DNA of 64,000 nt. Origin: Pinibacter soli (GTDB lineage Bacteria > Bacteroidota > Bacteroidia > Chitinophagales > Chitinophagaceae). Location of the stretch: NCBI RefSeq assembly GCF_029961145.1, contig NZ_JASBRG010000006.1, positions 174,660 to 238,659 on the forward strand. The letters run 5' to 3'. Shown in pieces: positions 61,036 to 64,000 of this stretch. Each line of letters starts with the position of its first letter. Within the stretch, counting starts at the first letter, position 1. The notes beneath the pieces were generated by a model. That model was given only the letters and a program-made list of their open reading frames with translations. It searched no databases and had not been told where the DNA came from. A program made the position numbers and the translations under genes.

Positions 61036-62172
61036 ATGAGTGATTTACAAAGCCTTGCTGACTTTTTAGAACCTGTTAACCTTGCTGCTCTTAATAACGA
61101 TGAAGGTTACAAAGATGGCCAAATAGGAAAAATAATTCACGTGTATGAAGACGAGCTGCCGGATATTGAACAGGCAGATATTGTTTTCATCGGCTGTAAG
61201 GAAACACGAGGAGCGGGTTTTGCAAATGCTCCGTCACTCGCTGCAGACGCAATACGTCAGGAATTTTACTCACTTTATTATTGGCACACCAATTTGCAAA
61301 TTGCCGATCTGGGTAATGTGAAAACAGGTGCGTCCCTCAATGATTCTTATGCGGTGGTGAAAATGGTCGCAAAAGAATTGATTGACATGGGAAAAACGGT
61401 TGTCATTCTCGGCGGCTCCCACGATATGACGCTTGCTCAATACTATGTATATTCTCAACGCACACAAATTATTGAGGCAACCTGCATCGATGCGCTTATT
61501 AATCTCGATATAGACTCACCTTTGCGCAAGGACAACTTCCTGATGGAAATGCTTACCGGCGAGCCAAACTTCATAAAACATTATAATCACATCGGCTTTC
61601 AAAGCTACTATGTACATCCGCATATGCTGGAAACAATTGATAAGCTTCGCTTCGATTGCTTCCGTGTGGGCCATGCAAAGGAGTTTATGGAAGAAATGGA
61701 GCCGGTGATTCGCAATAGCAATATGCTGAGCTTTGATATGGCCGTATTTGCGCATGCATATGCACCTGCGGGAGCTGTTTCCCCAAATGGCTTTATTGGC
61801 GAAGAAGCGTGCATTCTAATGCGTTATGCAGGCATGAGTCCAAACATCAGCACCATTGGTATTTACGGTTTTGATGAAAAGCTGGACAAGGATGGACTAA
61901 CGGCAAAACAGATTAGCCACATGCTGTGGTATTTGATGGATGGCGCCAGCCGTGGCAAGATGGAAGCAACGCTTGAAGATCGTGATAGCTTCTACGAATA
62001 TCATCTTACCTTCTCTGAAATTGAAACTACTTTTTTGCAAAGCAAAAAAACCGGCCGCTGGTGGATGCGCATGCCGGACGAAACTTTCATTGCCTGCTCA
62101 CATAAAGATTACCTTCAGGCGAGTAGCAACGAACTGCCGGAGAGATGGTTAAGAGCGCAGGAGAGAAGCTAG
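61036..62172 (+). CDS. Arginase/formimidoylglutamase-fold protein with degraded metal site
   Basis: A 378-residue protein of the ureohydrolase fold. GGSHD (126-130) keeps the first His ligand. The second motif, normally DAHxD, reads LDIDSP (157-162), and the third, normally SxDxDxxDP, reads SFDMAVFAHAYAP (232-244). So at least three of the usual Mn ligands are lost. It may be a non-enzymatic member or use other ligands. The ATG at 61036 is chosen; the open frame to 60964 is within the repeat. It follows the hydratase-like gene; no histidine- or arginine-breakdown gene is near. Confidence 0.75.
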   Translation: MSDLQSLADFLEPVNLAALNNDEGYKDGQIGKIIHVYEDELPDIEQADIVFIGCKETRGAGFANAPSLAADAIRQEFYSLYYWHTNLQIADLGNVKTGASLNDSYAVVKMVAKELIDMGKTVVILGGSHDMTLAQYYVYSQRTQIIEATCIDALINLDIDSPLRKDNFLMEMLTGEPNFIKHYNHIGFQSYYVHPHMLETIDKLRFDCFRVGHAKEFMEEMEPVIRNSNMLSFDMAVFAHAYAPAGAVSPNGFIGEEACILMRYAGMSPNISTIGIYGFDEKLDKDGLTAKQISHMLWYLMDGASRGKMEATLEDRDSFYEYHLTFSEIETTFLQSKKTGRWWMRMPDETFIACSHKDYLQASSNELPERWLRAQERS

Positions 62173-62309
62173 GCGGTAGTGGAGAAAGAACGCAGGTTTT
62201 CAGGATTATCATGATTTGTTATGGGTTTTAAATTTGAGATTGTGTGAGATGATAAATGTTACTATCTGAGGAAACCTTAATTTCAATCAATTACTAATCA
62301 TGACCAATC

Positions 62310-63623
62310 ATGAAAATCATAAAGATCTGCGTTCTCTCTCTGTGCCTGGGCTCCTGTTCTTTACAGAAAAAGATTGCCAAAGTCGCTACCAGGGATCTTA
62401 TTAAAGATTCAAGTCTCGCGGCTGCGCATGTGGGCATTTGCATTTACGAGCCTTCGGCAAACAAATATTGGTACAACTACCAGGCAGATAAATATTTTGT
62501 TCCTGCTTCTAATACAAAGCTTTTCACATTGTATGCCGGCATGAAATTTCTCAGCGACTCAATTGACGGCATTCGTTACCAGGAGACAAAGGATGCTATT
62601 TACTTACAACCTACAGGCGATCCTACATTTTTACATCCGGATTTTTTGAATCAGCCGATTGTAAAATGGCTTCAACAAACCTCTAAGAAAGTTTATATAA
62701 CTGATAGTAACTGGCAGGAAAAACCGCTTGGTTATGGCTGGGCATGGGATGATTACAGTTCTTACTATATGACGGAACGCAGTCCGTTCCCGGTTTACGG
62801 AAATGTAATCAAGTGGACGCAAATGCGCCAACAAGATGCTTCAAGTGCAGAAGACAATATCGTGTATTCTGAGCCTGAGGTTGACTGGAAAGTAAAATTC
62901 AATCCGGAAAGAACTTCGGCTTTTAATGTTATAAGAAGAAGAGACGAAAATGTTTTTGAAATATCGCAGGGAAAGGAAATCATGAAAGTGGTGGATGTTC
63001 CTTTTTTTACCAATGGTGTCGCTTCTGCGTTGGAACTATTAAAAGATACGCTGCAAAAAGAGATCACAGTTGCGGAGAAATTGCCGTCTGGAAATTGGCA
63101 GGTGAAAAAATCGCAGCCAACAGATTCTATGTTCCGTGAAATGATCCATAGCAGCGATAATTTTATGGCGGAACAAACGCTGCTGATGGTTGCGAATAAA
63201 CAACTCGGCGTAATGAATGATGGTCGTATTATTGATACGTTGTTGAAATCTGCTTATAAAGATTTGCCTCAAAACCCAACATGGGTAGATGGTTCAGGAC
63301 TTAGCCGTTACAATTTGTTTACACCGCAGGATTTTGTGTGGCTCCTGAGTAAAATGAAAAATGAATTTCCGTGGCAGCGCATTTCAACCATTTTCCCTAC
63401 CGGAAATACAGGCACGCTGAAAGGCTACTATAAAACATTGACGAATAATTTGTACGCAAAAACAGGAACCTTAACAGGACAAATTGCCTTGAGCGGATAT
63501 TTTACAACACGCCATAATAAGCAACTGGTTTTTTCCATCCTGGTTAATAATCACCATGCGGCGAATGTGGATGTGAGAAAGGCAATAGAGAAATTTTTGC
63601 TGGAGGTGTATGAAAAATATTGA
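62310..63623 (+). CDS. dacB: D-alanyl-D-alanine carboxypeptidase/endopeptidase (PBP4 family)
   Basis: A 437-residue peptidoglycan hydrolase. A lipoprotein signal (MKIIKICVLSLCLGSC, Cys16) precedes the S13 peptidase domain. The active-site motifs are SNTK (Ser67, Lys70 by rough count), SSDN (SxN) and AKTGTLTGQ (KTG), with the extra domain between the first two as usual for PBP4. It trims or cleaves peptide cross-links in the periplasm. It is a single gene, separated from the mutL end by a palindrome. Confidence 0.93.
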   Translation: MKIIKICVLSLCLGSCSLQKKIAKVATRDLIKDSSLAAAHVGICIYEPSANKYWYNYQADKYFVPASNTKLFTLYAGMKFLSDSIDGIRYQETKDAIYLQPTGDPTFLHPDFLNQPIVKWLQQTSKKVYITDSNWQEKPLGYGWAWDDYSSYYMTERSPFPVYGNVIKWTQMRQQDASSAEDNIVYSEPEVDWKVKFNPERTSAFNVIRRRDENVFEISQGKEIMKVVDVPFFTNGVASALELLKDTLQKEITVAEKLPSGNWQVKKSQPTDSMFREMIHSSDNFMAEQTLLMVANKQLGVMNDGRIIDTLLKSAYKDLPQNPTWVDGSGLSRYNLFTPQDFVWLLSKMKNEFPWQRISTIFPTGNTGTLKGYYKTLTNNLYAKTGTLTGQIALSGYFTTRHNKQLVFSILVNNHHAANVDVRKAIEKFLLEVYEKY

Positions 63624-63656
63624 TCACCCGGAATATTACATCACATTTGGGTGCTA

Positions 63657-63759
63657 CCGTAGAGACGCATTGAATACGTCTCTTGAAAATCAACGTTTCC
63701 GAATATCTTGAAATAAATCGCGGTGTAACAGATACGCATTCAATGCGTCGTCTCTGCGG
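63657..63759. repeat. GTAGAGACGCA palindrome, copy 2
   Basis: Arms 63657-63682 and 63731-63759 pair with a 3-nt gap and few mismatches. Each arm can also fold on itself (GACGCATTGAATACGTC and GATACGCATTCAATGCGTC). It lies 33 nt after the PBP4 stop and before the convergent mutL stop. Copy 1 is at 15195. Confidence 0.8.
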
Positions 63760-63794
63760 CATGCATCAGGGTGAATACCGTTCGCCCATACGCA

Positions 63795-64000
63795 TTATGC
63801 GTTGAACAATTTTTGCAAATAACTGCCTTTAAATTCAACGTATGTTGGTGTACCACCCGGTGTGGTATTTGGCTGTGCACACACCAACAGATCTTCCACC
63901 AGTTTGCGCATTTCTTTTATGTTCAGGTAGCGACCAGCTTTCACAGAATGCTGCCACGCCAGCGAACGGATCAGTTTTTCTCTTTTAGAAAATTTTACAT
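63795..64000 (-). CDS. mutL: DNA mismatch repair protein MutL, C-terminal fragment
   Basis: The frame on the minus strand is open from 64000 to the stop at 63797-63795 and codes 67 complete residues. It contains KREKLIRSLAWQHSVKAGR, then KLVEDLLVCAQPNTTPGG and TPTYVEFKGSYLQKLFNA, the end of the MutL dimerisation and endonuclease domain, where the CxxPxxxPxGxPT-like motif is typical. The start lies beyond the window. MutL acts with MutS in mismatch repair. Confidence 0.85.
   Translation of the reverse strand, partial: VKFSKREKLIRSLAWQHSVKAGRYLNIKEMRKLVEDLLVCAQPNTTPGGTPTYVEFKGSYLQKLFNA

Noticed and set aside
1-64000. Insertion sequences, prophage, integrases or tRNA-linked islands
   Set aside because: No transposase, integrase or tRNA gene was recognised, and the gene order is mostly of core and metabolic genes.

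Overview
This window looks like chromosomal DNA of a Bacteroidota species, most likely of the Chitinophagaceae or a close family (inference). The support is: MurA, RNase Y, L19, GatA, LysS, RF1 and GcvH of Bacteroidota type; TonB-dependent receptors with carboxypeptidase-like N-terminal domains; DUF4290 next to murA; few Shine-Dalgarno sequences; and promoters of the TTTG-N19-TAnnTTTG type. I saw no rRNA, tRNA, CRISPR array, insertion sequence or prophage.

Layout: 1-5950 has an aminotransferase tail, a lipoprotein, a MarR regulator with an acyl-CoA dehydrogenase, another lipoprotein and murA. 6262-9702 has DUF4290, DUF2891 and a TlpA-like protein. 9908-16926 is housekeeping: rny, rplS, tatA, gatA, a lytic transglycosylase, an SPFH protein and an Arc-like protein. 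16937-26040 is a nitrous-oxide respiration locus: a histidine-rich membrane protein and a Crp/Fnr regulator face away from cytochrome c, clade II-type nosZ, a membrane-NosL fusion, nosD, nosF, nosY and a truncated haemoglobin. No nitrite or NO reductase is present in the window. 26141-37436 has fasciclin, psd, OmpA, a membrane patatin, a TPR-like protein, a TonB receptor, and a PspC gene with its PadR regulator. 37940-47759 is an exopolysaccharide cluster (Wzz-like, two polymerase/ligase-like proteins, flippase, four glycosyltransferases or candidates, and a terminal sugar-phosphate transferase). 47867-54634 has lysS, an amidohydrolase, prfA, VanZ, an anti-sigma/ECF pair and gcvH. 55347-59844 is a probable metal-uptake operon (small CNGKC protein, TonB receptor, PepSY protein). 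60150-64000 has an enoyl-CoA hydratase-like protein, a degenerate arginase-fold protein, PBP4 and the tail of mutL.

The most unusual feature is not a gene. At least eleven unrelated families of intergenic palindromes are present, about twenty copies in all, many built from short words repeated in tandem within each arm. About fifteen of them begin within 40 nt of a stop codon, and several families recur at distant loci. Two lie inside the nos operon, after nosZ and after nosF. Other points worth checking are a fosfomycin-resistant type MurA (Asp at the catalytic Cys position), a CxCxxC cluster in the nos-linked Crp/Fnr regulator, a palindrome shared between the nos regulatory region and the metal-uptake operon, a PadR operator laid over its own promoter, and a lysS promoter nested inside a terminator.
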